Below, piece after piece: positions 1 through 13,368 of a stretch of 64,000 nt of DNA. Position 1 is the stretch's first letter. The number at the start of each line of letters is the position of its first letter. A program made the translations under genes and the position numbers. This DNA is from Prunella strophiata (taxonomy: Eukaryota; Chordata; Aves; Passeriformes; Prunellidae): the NCBI GenBank assembly GCA_036583965.1, contig JAZBQD010000026.1, positions 1,488,001 to 1,552,000 of the forward strand, read 5' to 3'. Below the pieces are notes generated by a model. That model was not told the DNA's origin, searched no databases, and saw nothing but the letters and a program-made list of their open reading frames with translations.

Positions 1-644
1 CCTCAGTCTGGTTTATTTGAGTCTTTTACCGACAGGGTGTTCCCAGCAGAGTTCTGCCAGCAACCCAACCCTGCCTGTGGTCTCAGGGATGACAGGTTTT
101 GAAGCCTGGCTCAAGTCATGGATCCCCTAAAACTCCTGTATTTCCCAAGTGCTAATTTTAATTCCTTTCTCTCAAGTGCCACCAGTTCTGGCATGCAACC
201 CGTGATGTGAACAAAACCCGAGGCAGGGAAGCACAGGACTAAGACACGTGAGCCAAACCAACACAAACAACTCCAGCCCAAGGCCACTGTGGAGAAAGAA
301 CTCCAAACTAACATATTCCCTTTTTTCCACTACTCAGAACAAAGATGCAATTTTCCCCCTCAGTGTTATAATTTGGGGGTAGGTGGTGAGGCTGACTCAG
401 GACTCGTGAATGCTTCAGGCTGGCAGAGTGCTGCAGGGGATGGGGAAACCACCATGAAGGTCCTTTTTTTCTCAACTCTGCAGGGTATTCCTGCAACCAG
501 AGCTGCAAGAGCAGCAAGGGACCACCCCCCCAGAGGGGTCTCCGTGACATTTTGCTGCTACCCCCTCACCCAAACTCTCCCACCCACTCCAGTGCCCCCC
601 TTCCCTCCCTCCTGCTGCCTTTGCAGCGAGTACAATCGGGAGCC

Positions 645-697
645 CTGAATATTCACCCTGAATATTCACCCTGAATATTCACCCTGAATATTCACCC
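645..697. repeat. Short 13-bp tandem repeat, four copies
   Basis: The unit CTGAATATTCACC starts at 645, 658, 671 and 684 with no visible mismatch. It is too short to have coding meaning. The period, and the first letters CTGAAT, are shared with the much larger array at 59716-63190. Confidence 0.9.
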
Positions 698-2607
698 CAT
701 TCCAAAGCATCCAGGCTGTGATTAGGGACTGAAACTTGCGTCACTGGATCTGCACATCAAATCCGTCGCACACACAGTCATCCGCAGGATGGAGAGGGAA
801 GGAGCACAAGCAGAGGTGACAACAATGCTCTGCTTTGGCGTAGGGGGAGCTCCCCACTGAGAATTATTGTCAGACTGTATTTTAAAGATCCCCGGGATGT
901 CTGTCAGTTCCCCTCCAATCTTCTCAGAATTCCTGCTCAGCACAAAACGCACTCCACCAAGCCTCCTCCCTCTTCCCTGCTCAGTATCCAAAGTGCACCT
1001 GAGACTGATGGCTGGCTGAAAGTCTACTGGCAGAAGTGGCTTTGTTTTTTGCGTTTTTTTTTTCCATTAAGTCTGTGTTATCCACAGCAATTGAATATTC
1101 CAATAGCTCAGATAACAGAAGGGATGCTTCCTCTGTGCGGAAGGGTCTGTCATAAAGAGAATCCGCTCTTTGCAAATTTGCCCCAAGGATGCTCGAAATC
1201 TTTTCTTTGGTTTTCCTCAAGCACCAAGTACCTTTTCCCCCTGGCCCCACTTTCCTCTCCCTTTGGATATGACTCACCAAAATAAATAAATAACTTGGTC
1301 TTTGGGTCTAATTTTCACCAGGCAGACCCTCCCTGACACCCCTGCAGAAAAGGTCTGGAGTTGTCTCTTCCCTGATCCTGGTGCCACTCTCCCAATAGCT
1401 CCCTTGCCAGAGGCCGTGCAGCGACTGTTCATTGCATTTTCTTCTCCAGATCTTTCCAGCTGCTGGACTGCTCCACACTGGCCATGCCTGAGCAGGCAGC
1501 TCAATTCCAGTGCCTCACCTCATGCTTCCCCAGCCAAATAGCTTGTAGAGCCCTAACACTTCCACAGAGAGAAGCACAGGGCAACAGATCACTCCAAGAT
1601 GAATTTAGCTCCCCATTATTTGGACTCCACTTCTCTTGGTTATTGTTAGAATCCCTCCAAGGCAGCAAGGGAGCACAGTTCAATCAACCACAACCCTGAA
1701 AATGATTCACCTGAGGCACCGCGTTCTGGAGCTTGGCAATTTCCAGGCTTGAGGGCTGCCCAGCAAACTCTACTTAAGATAGAGAGGGAGGGAATGTTGG
1801 GGTGACGAAGGATAAAGTTTTAAGGCTGTGACCTCTCTTTGAGAACATACCCCTAATTGTCCATCCATTACTCACTCTGACTCTCAGGTCAGTTATCTCC
1901 TCATTCTCAGCTGGGTTTTCTAGGAGTGCCCGGACTCCTGGGTGAAGAAATCCCCCTTTCCAGGTGTCCATGAGGAGCCCATCTTCCTTCTGCGTGCAAA
2001 TACTGAATGCTGCAACTCCACCTGAACACCACCCACTTCCTCGACCCTACCCGGCAGCATCCCCCCTCACCCTCTCATCCCTGGGTTTGGGGATGTGAGC
2101 TGCAGCAGCCATGCAGAGGTGATGGGGCTGCCCTTCCTGCTGAGCTCCCGGAGCACAACTCCAGCCCCCAAATTCCAGTGCAAGCCTTCCCAGGGTGTCT
2201 GACATTCGATCCTTACATAAGCAATCAGCTCCAAGTGTGATCTGCACACAGCATTAATGCTGCCTAAAGCATCAGGCCAGATTTTCCCTTTGGGAGAATC
2301 TTCCTGCTTTAAGGGAACTGAGAGTTATTCGTTAATGAACAACTCCAGGTATTCATGTGCACACAGAATCAGGGCTCAGAGAAGGGTTGTGCACATACAT
2401 TAATCAGCACTTCAGTCTGTTTTCTAATATTTTGTAGATTTTTCCAATCCTTTTCACAGCTCAATAAAGAATAACCCATTAGCTGAACTCAAAAATAAAC
2501 CCAACAGCTTCAAGCTACTAAAATAACCAAGTCAGACAGCAGGATTCTGTAACTCCTATTTTCACCCTTCAAGGAAACAGGAAAGGCAAGGAGAAAGGGT
2601 GGAGTCA

Positions 2608-2612
<5 letters not shown>

Positions 2613-2640
<28 letters not shown>
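2613..2640. repeat. Poly-T homopolymer (28 T)
   Basis: An uninterrupted T run followed by AAAACAGG. It could be the tail of a minus-strand retroposed sequence, but I see no recognisable element beside it. Confidence 0.9.
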
Positions 2641-2645
<5 letters not shown>

Positions 2646-4899
2646 AGGTATGCGTATGTTAACAGAGAGATAAGGATCTACACAAGTCCTGTGCCGTGTC
2701 AGGATCCAACCCCACACTGGGAAAGCCTGGAATGGTGTCCTAACAGAGGAGGTTGGAACTCCAGGCCTGTCAGCAGGAAAACCACAGCACACAGATTTCC
2801 TCAAGCATCATTTCCGGATTGGAAGGAGCGTGCAAGTGCAAAGTGATGTGAGTGGAGCAATGGGCAGAGAGGGGAAGTAAAGAGAGGAAATTCAAGAAAA
2901 TCCAGCACTGCCAGCACCGCTGTGACCACCTGGCTCCCATCTGCCAAGCCTGGCGGAAACAGGGAATTATTTCCCCCCTGAACAATTCACATCCACCACA
3001 CGGGCACGCCCCAGGAGCCAGTGACTGAAGCCACGCACTCCAGACCCTCAGGAAGAAGCCATGGAGTCCCTGGAGGAGGTCTGGGTGACTACCACAGGAA
3101 AACATTCTCCATTAATGTCTTGACTTGGAAATGGTGGGGGTCGTGTCTATTCCTATAAGATGGGGCAGTTATCTCTGTTCATGGGGCAGTTTTCTATCTC
3201 TGCCACAGCCAATCCTCCCTCCAGGAGATCTCTGCTGTCCATGGCCACTGAGTGTCCCTGCATGGCTGATCAAATTCCATCATCCCACTGGAGATGCTCT
3301 GCTCTGCCCAGGGATGAGCCAGCATTCTGCCTGGATAGAATCTGACCCTGGAACAGCACACAGCCTTTGCCCCTGCTGCTTCCCAAGGAGCATCTTTCTT
3401 CCGCCTCTGCATTGCCAGAGGAGAGCCAGGCCCATCTGCAGCAGCCCTGGAGCTGCAGAGGAAACTCCCCCCTTGTGCAGGATCCCTGCTGCGCGAACAG
3501 CCCTGGGCACTCCGGAGGTCTGCACCACCATGGCATGGGACTGTGCCACCCGACCCTGACACACCAGGGGTCAGCTCTCTGCTGGCTCTGGCAGTGACTT
3601 AATTTGTACTATTGCATTTGTAATTTTTCATTTTCCTAGTCAAGAACTTTTATTTCCTATTCATATCTTTGCCTGAGCGCCCCTAATTTGCAAATATGAA
3701 CAATTCATAGGGAGGGGGTTGCATTTTCCATTTCAGGGGAGGCTCCTGCCTTCCTCATCAACACTACCTGGCTTTCCAAAGCTGGACAATGACCAGCATG
3801 GATGGACCCATGTGGAGGGCTGGAATTTTGGCTCACCCCAGAACTCCACGAGGCTGCGGGGAGGCTCAGCACCCTCCTCACCAAAAGGGCTGCAGACCAT
3901 TGCTGGCCTGGCCCTTTGTCCGGTCTCCATGATCAATTCCATTTGTCGGATACCTTAAACACCTCACTATCTTCCCTCCCATCACCTATCCTGTTCTTAA
4001 TTACAGCTTGCAAACCTCATTTTAAAAATTATGGTTCTCATCATATTCAGGCATTACTGTTTTTGTTTACAAATGGAGCAAAGAAATGGTATAAATATGC
4101 TCAAGAAAAACCCTTTGGCATTTTAAACAGGCATTGGAAAGAACCAATTTCAGAACGTGGCCCCTCATAATGGATGTCTCCATGGATACCTCTTTGTCAG
4201 CACCCTCATGAGATAAGAGCTGAGATACCTAAGAGTTCTTCTCCTGCATTTCAGAAGGTACCTCAAAACACTAATTATGCAAATCTCCATCCTCTAACTG
4301 ATGGGGTACTTGGAAGTTCAAGGTGACAAGTGGATCAGCTGAGCCCCAGCAGGAAAGGTAAGGAAAATATATTTCATTAGAACTCTTTCTTTAGATTGCT
4401 GATGCCTTCCCACAACTACGGGGGCCACAAAACTGCAAACTGCTTCCCCCCCACTTCCCTTCTCCTTTTCCTCCTCTACAGAAGAACAGAAATGATGAAG
4501 ACAATGGAGGATTTTCCAGATCAGCATGCAGTGGACACCTGTGGGTTTTTGAAAATGAGTAGAGTCTGTGTGGCAGAACCCCCGCAGTATCCCAATGATT
4601 TTTACTGAGCACATTGGTGACTTGCAACGGCACCCCACATTGAGTAAATAAAATATTTCTATTTCATGTGTCAGCAAACACCCAGTGGATGTAATTATAC
4701 CAAAACTGGCTCCCTTGTGACCCATCTTTGTTATTAGTTCTTTACCCTGAGGGCCCGTGTGAGCAGAAATATTTTTGAGTTTTTTTTTCTAATGGACATT
4801 CCGTGTGTTTCCCTACTGGCCTGCCAAGAAGCCCTAGAACTGTGGAAAACCTTTATTTATCCCTGAAACTGCACGCCCACCTCGCAACTGCAAGGTGGC

Positions 4900-5399
4900 N
4901 NNNNNNNNNNNNNNNNNNNNNNNNNNNNNNNNNNNNNNNNNNNNNNNNNNNNNNNNNNNNNNNNNNNNNNNNNNNNNNNNNNNNNNNNNNNNNNNNNNNN
5001 NNNNNNNNNNNNNNNNNNNNNNNNNNNNNNNNNNNNNNNNNNNNNNNNNNNNNNNNNNNNNNNNNNNNNNNNNNNNNNNNNNNNNNNNNNNNNNNNNNNN
5101 NNNNNNNNNNNNNNNNNNNNNNNNNNNNNNNNNNNNNNNNNNNNNNNNNNNNNNNNNNNNNNNNNNNNNNNNNNNNNNNNNNNNNNNNNNNNNNNNNNNN
5201 NNNNNNNNNNNNNNNNNNNNNNNNNNNNNNNNNNNNNNNNNNNNNNNNNNNNNNNNNNNNNNNNNNNNNNNNNNNNNNNNNNNNNNNNNNNNNNNNNNNN
5301 NNNNNNNNNNNNNNNNNNNNNNNNNNNNNNNNNNNNNNNNNNNNNNNNNNNNNNNNNNNNNNNNNNNNNNNNNNNNNNNNNNNNNNNNNNNNNNNNNNN
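4900..5399. other. Assembly gap (500 N)
   Basis: Exactly 500 N, a round number typical of a gap of unknown true length. The right edge is a C homopolymer (5403-5420) followed by AAAAAGG, so the missing sequence is likely GC-rich or homopolymeric. Apparent open frames across it are meaningless. Confidence 0.99.
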
Positions 5400-7726
5400 T
5401 TTCCCCCCCCCCCCCCCCCCAAAAAGGCCCCCTGCCTGGTGCTTTCTGGATTCCCATCTGCTTGAAACTGGACGGAGAACTATTAATTCAGGAAACAGCA
5501 ATTTGGGCTTGATGGGGATGTACTGACCTTAAGCCTTCATTAATATAATTAGTGCCCTTGGTTTGAGGAGGGCTCTCTCCACTTGGACTGTGTGACATGA
5601 AAGCTCTGAGTCCCTCTGACCTGAGGTAGAGCAGCGGGCACCGGGGCATGGGAGATGCTCTGTGCTGTCAAAAAGTTGTTTTTCCAGAAGCTGAGTCTCT
5701 CCTGTTTTAGGTTTCCCATTCAGTTGGGCTTTGGAGACCAGCCTTGGTTTGGCATTTCTGTTCCTCACTGTTTATGTCTTTTTTGGGCCCTTGATTTATG
5801 TAAGAGGAAAGCGAGTCACTGCAGAAACATCAGCCTGTGAAGGAAAGTTTCTGGAGCTTTTAGCACAAGGCACAAATGTTTTTCCCCAGAGTTTGGAGGG
5901 TATTTTGAGGAGGGATTTGAGCTTGATGGAGATGCCAGAGAAGGTTTGAAAGTATAGAAAATGTTTTCATCTTCCCTTAGGTGCAAAAATGACTATTTAT
6001 TCAAGATGAGAAAAACTCCTGCGGGTGGATTGCTAGAAAATGATGTGAAGGGCTGGAGAAACTTGGCAATGGGAATCTTTTTCAGCTTGATTTCTTTAAT
6101 GGCTTGATGAAATTAAATTTTCTTAATGTGGATACTCCTGGAGAAGCTGAGCTTGCCCTCATAACTTGCTCTGGTGAACCTGAACGTCCTTTTCTTTCCC
6201 TTAAAATCCAGAGGTGTGTGGGTTGGTTCTCCTTCCACAGCTGTGCTGAGCTGTGGCATGGCTGGTGCTGTGGTGTGAGAGAGGAGGATCTGCAGAGTGG
6301 GAAGCAGTCCTGGAGTGGGAGGAGGTGTTTGGAGGTGGGATTATGTGGGAAGCCACCACACCTTCTGCAGGGACATGTTCAGGGCTGGTTCCCTGGTCCT
6401 TCTTCAGCATTTGACACAAGCCATGTGCATCCTTCTGCAGAGAAAGAAAGGGAAAAGGGTTAAAAATGTCATATCTGGCTCCTCCTTCCTAGTGAAGTGT
6501 TTGTAGGTGCAGGGGGAGGGTGGTTGCCTCTCAGCAGGGTGGGCTCTGCCTGGGATCTCTGCTACTTCACATGATGGAAAAGCCAAAATTCTTTCTCTTC
6601 CAGTAAGTGGAGGAGAGGGGAATGTGCCTTGACCTGCTGGTGAGCACCTGGCCTTGCCTTCCTCAGCAAAGTGCAGGCAAATCCCTGCTTTATTTCAGGT
6701 TTTGGTGGCTGGAGGAAGCTGGGATCTTGTTCTGCTGCTGAAATACCTTCCTTATTACTGTGCTGAGATTTGGGTTTAATTTTACTCAGATAGTGAAAGT
6801 GGACAATGTTAGAGAGGTGGTTGAAAGCCTTAAATGCTCCTGCAGAGGAGGATGTGGAATATTCCCAGGGTTCCAGCAGGGCTGAGCTCCCTGGCAGCAC
6901 AGGGCAGCAGTGGGAGGCTCCCAGGGACAGCAGGGCCTGCTGCAGCTTTCCAGCCCTGCCCAGGACAAAGCCTGGCCTCCAGCAGGGGATCAGAGGCTGG
7001 CAGGGAGCTGACAGAGTGCCATGGCCAGGGAAAAGCAAGGTATGATTCAGGGATGGATTAGGAAACTGGATTTCCAGGAGAGATCAATGCCCTGTGCCAG
7101 GCAGTGGAGCAGCCTGGCTCAGCCTGGGCAGACTGATGGGCAGTGTTCCACAGGGGATGGAACTCCTCAGGGACCAGGGCAGGGGAGTGAAGGATGTGTC
7201 TGTACAGGGGCACAGAGAGCCTTGGCTGGCCTGGCAGGGGGCTGGTGGAGCAGGAGCTGCTCTGAGGGCAGAACTGCTCCAGGGGAAGGAACCAGCAGGT
7301 GTGGGATGATCCCAGCAAAATCCAGGCTCTTAGGAGGAGTGTCTGATCACCAGGCAGGAATGTGATGATGGAGGAACCTCCCTTGGAGTGTCACAGGGCT
7401 GCAATCCAGAGGAACAGAGGCTTGGGAGTGGAGGTCCCTCCAGGCAGGGGGTGTTTGGGACCCCTCCAGAGCAGCCTGGTCACTGCCATGGCTCACCCTG
7501 CTGCTGACAGCAGTTTGTGCCACAGGCTTTAAGCTGGACGAGGTTTATTGATAATTATTTGCAGTGAGTACCTGGGGCTGGGCACATGCCTGAGCTTTTT
7601 TCATGCACTCTCAGCTTAACCTGTTTTGCTTCACTTTGATTCCTGCCAGGGTCCTAAATTGCATTTGTTAAAACATGAGGAAAATGGAGCCTGTGCTCAG
7701 AATGACCCTCACAGTAACTGGTCCTG
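5400..7726. other. Non-coding sequence between gap and CR1 fragment
   Basis: After the poly-C edge the stretch is ordinary mixed-composition DNA. I see no exon, RNA gene or recognisable transposon. 6840-7500 is richer in CAGG and CCAGG words typical of avian introns, but no tandem unit is clear. Confidence 0.45.
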
Positions 7727-8012
7727 ATCTCACAGAGTCCCAGAAGGATTTGGATTGCAACAGGACCTTAAAGCCCATCCAGTGCCACCCCTGCCATGGC
7801 AGGGACACCTTCCACTGTCCCAGGCTGCTCCAAGCCCTAATGTCCAGCCTGGCCTTGGGCACTGCCAGGGATCCAGGGGCAGCCACCAGTGCCCACCCTC
7901 ACAGGGAAGAATTTCTTCTCAATATTCCCTTTAAATCCGCTCTCCTTCAGCTTAAAGCCATTCCCCCTTGTCCCATCAGCACAGATCCTTGCAATCTCCA
8001 GATTTTTAGAAG
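7727..8012 (-). mobile_element. CR1-type LINE fragment, 3' part, minus strand
   Basis: The plus strand reads as the reverse complement of the familiar bird CR1 3' region. Words in order include 'gaccttaaagcccatccag', 'tgccatggcagggacacctt', 'cactgtcccaggctgctcc', 'ggccttgggcactgccaggg', 'gaagaatttcttctcaat' and 'agccattcccccttgtccc'. The element is truncated at its 5' end, as is usual for CR1, and carries many substitutions, so it is old and inactive. The terminal octamer repeats are largely lost. No intact reverse transcriptase frame remains. Confidence 0.8.
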
Positions 8013-11000
8013 TTTTTCCAACTTACACTGAGCAGAGAGACGTCAGAGCCTCCATCAGGGAGCCAATCTGGCTGCAGCACGTCCCCAGCTCTGGCACTGC
8101 TGTTGCTGGTGCGGGGCTCTTGCCCACGTTCACTTCCACCATGGTGAATTCTGTGGTGCTAACGAGTGTTGCTGGGTTCCCATGGCAACCCTTGTGCTAA
8201 TTAACGCACAGTAGCCAGGGAAAAAAATCTGTCCTTGCTGATGAATTAATTTGACAGGATTGATATGGGAGGAAGAGTTGGGAATGGCCACTCCGATGGG
8301 CCTTGCACTGCTTTGGGTAACACAAACCTGTGTTACTCTGACCTTGCAGCTTTCCAACTGAAACCTTGCTCACCATTTGGAAAGGGCTTGTGTTTTGGAA
8401 GGAATAAAATTATCCTGACAAATGTCTAAGAGCATAACTCAAGCAGTTACGCTTTTTTGTTCCTTTTTTTTTCCCTTGTTACGACATTTTAACTCGGGAT
8501 TTTTTTGGTGTTTAAAAGATTAAATAAAGCCCAAGTCAGTTTTAGAAGTTAAATGCTTGAAAGAATCAGAAAATGCACATTTAAAGACTAGATTATTTTA
8601 TGTCAGGAAAAAGCCTCCAATTCCTGAGGACTCCTCCCAAATTCCAGCCCCTCTGCTGGCTCTCGCTCCTGTTGTCCTGGTAGCTTAGAGATGGGCCCAA
8701 AGGGAAACCATGGATCCAGCCTGGTGTCCTGAAATGCAGAGCACATTGTCCCTTCCCAGCGTGGCCCTGGTGGTGGAGTGGTGGCCTTGGAAGTCAATCA
8801 GGAGTGGGCAAAGCAGCCCCTGTGTGCTGGGGATGAGTCATGGAGTGGGTTCCCATCAGCGCTGACAATTCAACTCCTTCAGCACTTTGTGCACAAAGCA
8901 CTGGGCTAAGTCACAGAATTCTTCCTTGGGTAATTGTCCCCAGACTTGCTGAATGCTCCCCTCCTGCAGTTTTAATTAGCTGGAGCTGTGGCTCACCAGC
9001 TCCTGCGTGGTGATGGCCACAAGCCTAACAAAGCTTGGTGGAGACTTGTGATCCACAACTGCTGCCTGTTGTGCCTGCAGCAATTACCTGCATTATTGGG
9101 AAATAATGACTGTACTTTAGGGCTCTTCATGAGATTTCCAAACTCTCTGCTGCCTTCAGCACCAAGAGGTCCTGGAGTCTCAGCTGTTGGCACTTGGGGG
9201 GTCAGACATTTGCAGGCAGGGAACCTGGGTTTTTCCCTGGGGCTGTGGCTCCAGGCACAGAGTGGTTGTTACACTGGGGCTGCTGCTGGAGAATTTGGGG
9301 TGTCATCAGCAGGAAGAGCTTTGGTTTTGGCTTGGTTGGTTATGGATGTGGCTGCTCTGGTGCATGTCCCTGGCTGGAGAGCAGGGACTGGGTGGGGACA
9401 CTGCTGCCATCCCGAGCAGCTCTGAGGAATCTGCCTTTCCCCACATGTGAGCAGCAGGACTAACAGGATAAGGACTGAAGGAGGATAAGGACTGAAGGGA
9501 GGTCCTCCCATGAGACTTCAGCCTCTCCCAATCTCTGGGCACTGCAAGGTTGTGCCTTTCCTTGTGCCAGATCTGGGAAGTTTGTCCTTAGGTGCCTGTG
9601 CCAGGTGACAGCATGCACAGGTCCCCTTTGCTAGCCACAGGTGCCCCCAGCCTGGGCACACCTGAGACAGCAGCTTTGGGTGGACACAGGAGCTCCTGGA
9701 AAATGTGTTCCCAGTGTCCAGAGCTCACAGAAAAGCAGGTGCATTTATTTTCTCTTTCCATGGTTGCCCCTGTGAAACAGGAATGCTGCATCCAGGAAAA
9801 ACTTCCCTTCTCCTGGATAGCTGCTGCTCCCTGAGTACACCTGTGCCAAAGCCTGGTACCAGCACCTTATCTGGATTTTAATTCCTCCATCTCTAAGTGC
9901 AAAAAATATTCCCAGTTCTTCCTCTGAGTGACCCCAGGGGCTTTGTCCAGTGCAACAGTGCTCTAAACTGGCACTAGTGATAGTGCAGACACCTTTATTG
10001 CAAAATTCTGTGCTATTTATAGATCTATTCTTACTTAATTAAGGCTATTTTGGGCACTAAAGTGCTTTGAAACATTGACAAATGTCCTCTGGATTTACTG
10101 GCTGGCGATTTGAGTTGTTAAAAGTCGTCTGAGGAGCTGCATTTCCAAGGAGTGTAGTAAATAACAGAGATGGGATTATTTTTGCCTTTTTAAGGAGAGA
10201 AAGAGGATGTGTCCAAGTACATAGATACCTTTTGGGACAAGTGAATTCCCAGAAGGGTGGAAGAGGTGAGGCTGAACACCCAGACAGCCACAGGCTGTTG
10301 GCACAAAAGCATGGAAGGATTTGAAGGAATTGCCTCCAGTTTTTGGCAGCACTGTGTTCCTTTCAGGAGGGAGGCTGGGGCTGCTGGGGGGAGGTGGATC
10401 CAAAGCTCTCATGGTGTGGAGAGTTCTGGTTCCTGGTGCAGAGAGGGGCTCTCCCCTGGCTCTGCTCCCTCCAGCCTTCCTGGACTGCCTTGGGAAAATT
10501 CCTTAATTGATTTTATATTTCTCACCTTGTTGATCCTCTGTTTAAAATCCTTTGTTGGTGTTTTCCTTTCAGATGGTTAAAATGGAGCCTTTCTCCATTT
10601 CAGACTCCCAGCTCTCCCCATTATACATAACTAATACCTCTCTGGAACTATTGAAGCTGTGTTAGCAGGCTCTGAAATGGGAGTTTAGCTGAGCTTTTAA
10701 CAGGTTTAATCTTTTCCTGGGTATTAATCCTTCCAGAACCTCTGATAAAATTTGTTGCTTTTTCTCTGAATGCCTCCCACGCTGTCGATATCTGTCTGGA
10801 ATGAGTTGCTTGGTGCAGAACAAGCCATGGAGGAGGAATGTTACAGCCTCCCATGGATCTTGCTCTCATTTCAGTGCATTCCCAGCTCCTCTCTGACTCC
10901 CTGCCACCACTGCTCCTGTGATTCCTGGCCCTGGGAGCATCTCTCCCATTGAATGTGGGCTTGGAATGAGTTTGCTTCCTGTTTATCAGCCTGTTTCTCA

Positions 11001-13294
11001 GTTCTCAGATGCATTCCCAAGGTTTGCCTGTTTGATATCAGCAGAGGATGTCAGGGAAGAGCATCACCTCTTCCACACTGCCATGGAGATGGAAAGCTAT
11101 CAAAGACCACAACAAATGTTGGCTTTGGTTTTTTGCACTTGTTTTTTATTGCTTTGTGCTGCATCACAGGATCCTAAACCTGTGTGACAGCAGACCCAGG
11201 CTGTGATCCAGGTTATCAAAGACTGCAGCTGAACTGGAGGGGAAATTCTCCTTTTTTCCATCATGTTGGTGTGGAAACGATGCCATCTCCTGTGGGGTAA
11301 CAGCAGCCTTGGGACAGCCTCTCCCACCTGTGTCAGCTCTGGGAAACCCAGGATCTGAGCCAGGAAACCAACCCAACATAAACCCAAGGAAGAACCTCTC
11401 CAGGCTTTTGAGATGTCCAGGCTGTCCCTGACTCCAGCTATTAGAGATGAAATAGGAAGGAGAAGGGTTTTGTCCATCATGCCTGACCATGGAGGCACTG
11501 GCCCAGTTGCTCACTCCACCCCTTGGCCATGTCTGTTGCCACTGGCCACATGTCCCCAGTTTCTCTTTCTCATTGTTCTTCCTTTTGGATGCACTCCCTG
11601 GCTGCCCCAGCTGTGCAGTTCCAGGAAGGCAGCTCCTGTCTTGACCATAAAAATGATTGTGCAAATTTGTGAGAGTAGGGTAATTTATTGTTTCCATGGC
11701 AGTGCAGGAGGAGAGAAGAGCACTGAGGAGTGAGGTATGGAATAGCAACAGAAGCCTGGGAGACACAGATCACATTCCATCTTCCCTGTTTCTTTTCTTC
11801 TGAGTGGGTCATAAAACAAAAGCAAATGAGGCAATTGGAACTCCCTGTCCACTTTCCTGGGGCTTGTTTAAATGAGGATTTACTTCAACTAAAAGCTCCT
11901 TAGAGCCACTTAATTCTTCCAGGTGAAGTAAATATCTAGGCCAGTAGTAAAAATTCCTTACAGATGTCTTCAGGAGGGTACTTAGCAAGCACTTTCCTGA
12001 AGAGAACATCTTGGATGCCTTCAAAGAGCAGGATCAGTTCTTAATGATGGTACATTTGATAGTGGACTTGGTATAGCCTTGGGAATATTTGGAAATTGCT
12101 CCAGTGATAGAGAGAGGAATGAAATGGGCTGCAGAGCAGTGAGGGTACACGCTCTGATTTTCAGCAATTAGTCAAAATAACTCTAGCTAAAGTTTTATTT
12201 CAGAGATCTGGGCATATTTCACTATCAATTAATGTAATCTCCTGTGGTACTGCATTGCAAAATCCCTGCAAATTCCCTGGGTGGATCCCTTTGCCATGCT
12301 TTTCTCTTCCATAGTGTGGTTGGTATGACCTGCCCACCACGTGGAACATCTGAGGGAAGCTCACACACTCAACTTTTGCTTTTAAATGAAAAAAATAAAA
12401 ACACACTGAGGAGAGCTGGAGATTTCCTATTGGGTCAGAATCTCCCACCTTTGTTATTTGGTCTCTTTTGTGGATGTTCCTGTCCTAGAAGTACCAGTCC
12501 TTTAAGGCACCCTTTCCATGTTCTGCATTGGGAAAACCTGTGTCTGAAAGGAATAATAATTATATGCTGGATATAATTGAGTGTGGACTGCTTGCCAGGC
12601 AAATAATATATGGAATAGCTGAGGCTGAGCCTGAGTGGATCCTTGGATGGGAATTCCTTGGACTCAGCCTTGACAGCTCCATTTGGGCATGTTTCAATCC
12701 AGACCTGAGCTCTGTGTGCTCTCAGATCTCTCTCTAGCTGTGTGTGCCAACCTCCTGGACTGCCATTCATGCTGTACTCCAGTTTTCTCTAGAAATGGAA
12801 AGCAGCACTGGAATTGTCCATCAGCCACCAGGGTTGTGTGTTCCTTGAAGGAAGAACCCGAGGTGTTTGATGAACGTGGGCTCCCAGGTGTTCCCATGGA
12901 CTTTGGTGTCCCTCCTCACAAAGGACAAAGCCTCACACGAGGCTGGCTGTGCTCAGTTAGGTGCAGGAGGATTGCAGGGAAATCCCAGCCTCTCCCAGTC
13001 CTGTCCAAGCAGGGAGCAGCAAGAACCTCTTGCAGTTTGGGCAGTGTGGGGGATGGATCAGATGCCCACTGCTGCAGCCCAGGAATGCATCACCTCCATC
13101 CAGTGCTGCTCCTGGAGGCACCTTTCCACCAGAGGCAAAGTGAAGATGCTTTGGAGGTCTGACTGGGAGGGAAGTTGGTTGCTTTTCTTCAGAGAAGGAG
13201 CCCAGCTGTCCATCAGGCACCTGGATCTGAACTGAAGCCAGAGCAGCACTTGCATTTACCCTGCTCCTTCCTGGCACTCCATGTTGTGGTGGCA
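8013..13294. other. Non-coding sequence, no gene seen
   Basis: Mixed-composition sequence with scattered short open frames on both strands and no recognisable domains. I see no splice-bordered exon, no long tandem array and no clear transposon. A short direct duplication of 'aggataaggactgaag' occurs near 9465-9500. Confidence 0.45.
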
Positions 13295-13368
13295 TCTGGT
13301 CAAAGGTTGGGTTTGATGACCTTGGAGTTGTTTTCCAGCCTTAATGATTTGGTAACTCTGTGTCTGTG
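13295..13368 (+). mobile_element. Short CR1-type 3' end fragment, plus strand
   Basis: The words 'ggttgggtttgatgacctt' and 'ggagttgttttccagcctta', followed by 'actctgtgtctgtga', resemble the last ~70 bp of CR1 (GGTTGGACTCGATGATCTT, then a TTTTCCAACCT-like segment, then ATTCTGTG octamers). The piece is short and diverged, so this is a probable call only. Confidence 0.55.

Larger units (their letters stand above)
1..4899. other. Upstream non-coding sequence, probably intron 1 of ARHGEF9 or 5' flank
   Basis: I see no exon with convincing splice borders and protein similarity. The open frames are short, overlap on both strands and show no recognisable domain. There is no CpG-dense stretch that would suggest a promoter. 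The notable items are the 13-bp tandem repeat at 645-697 and a run of 28 T at 2613-2640. Assignment to intron 1 is inferred from the missing first coding exon. Confidence 0.5.
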
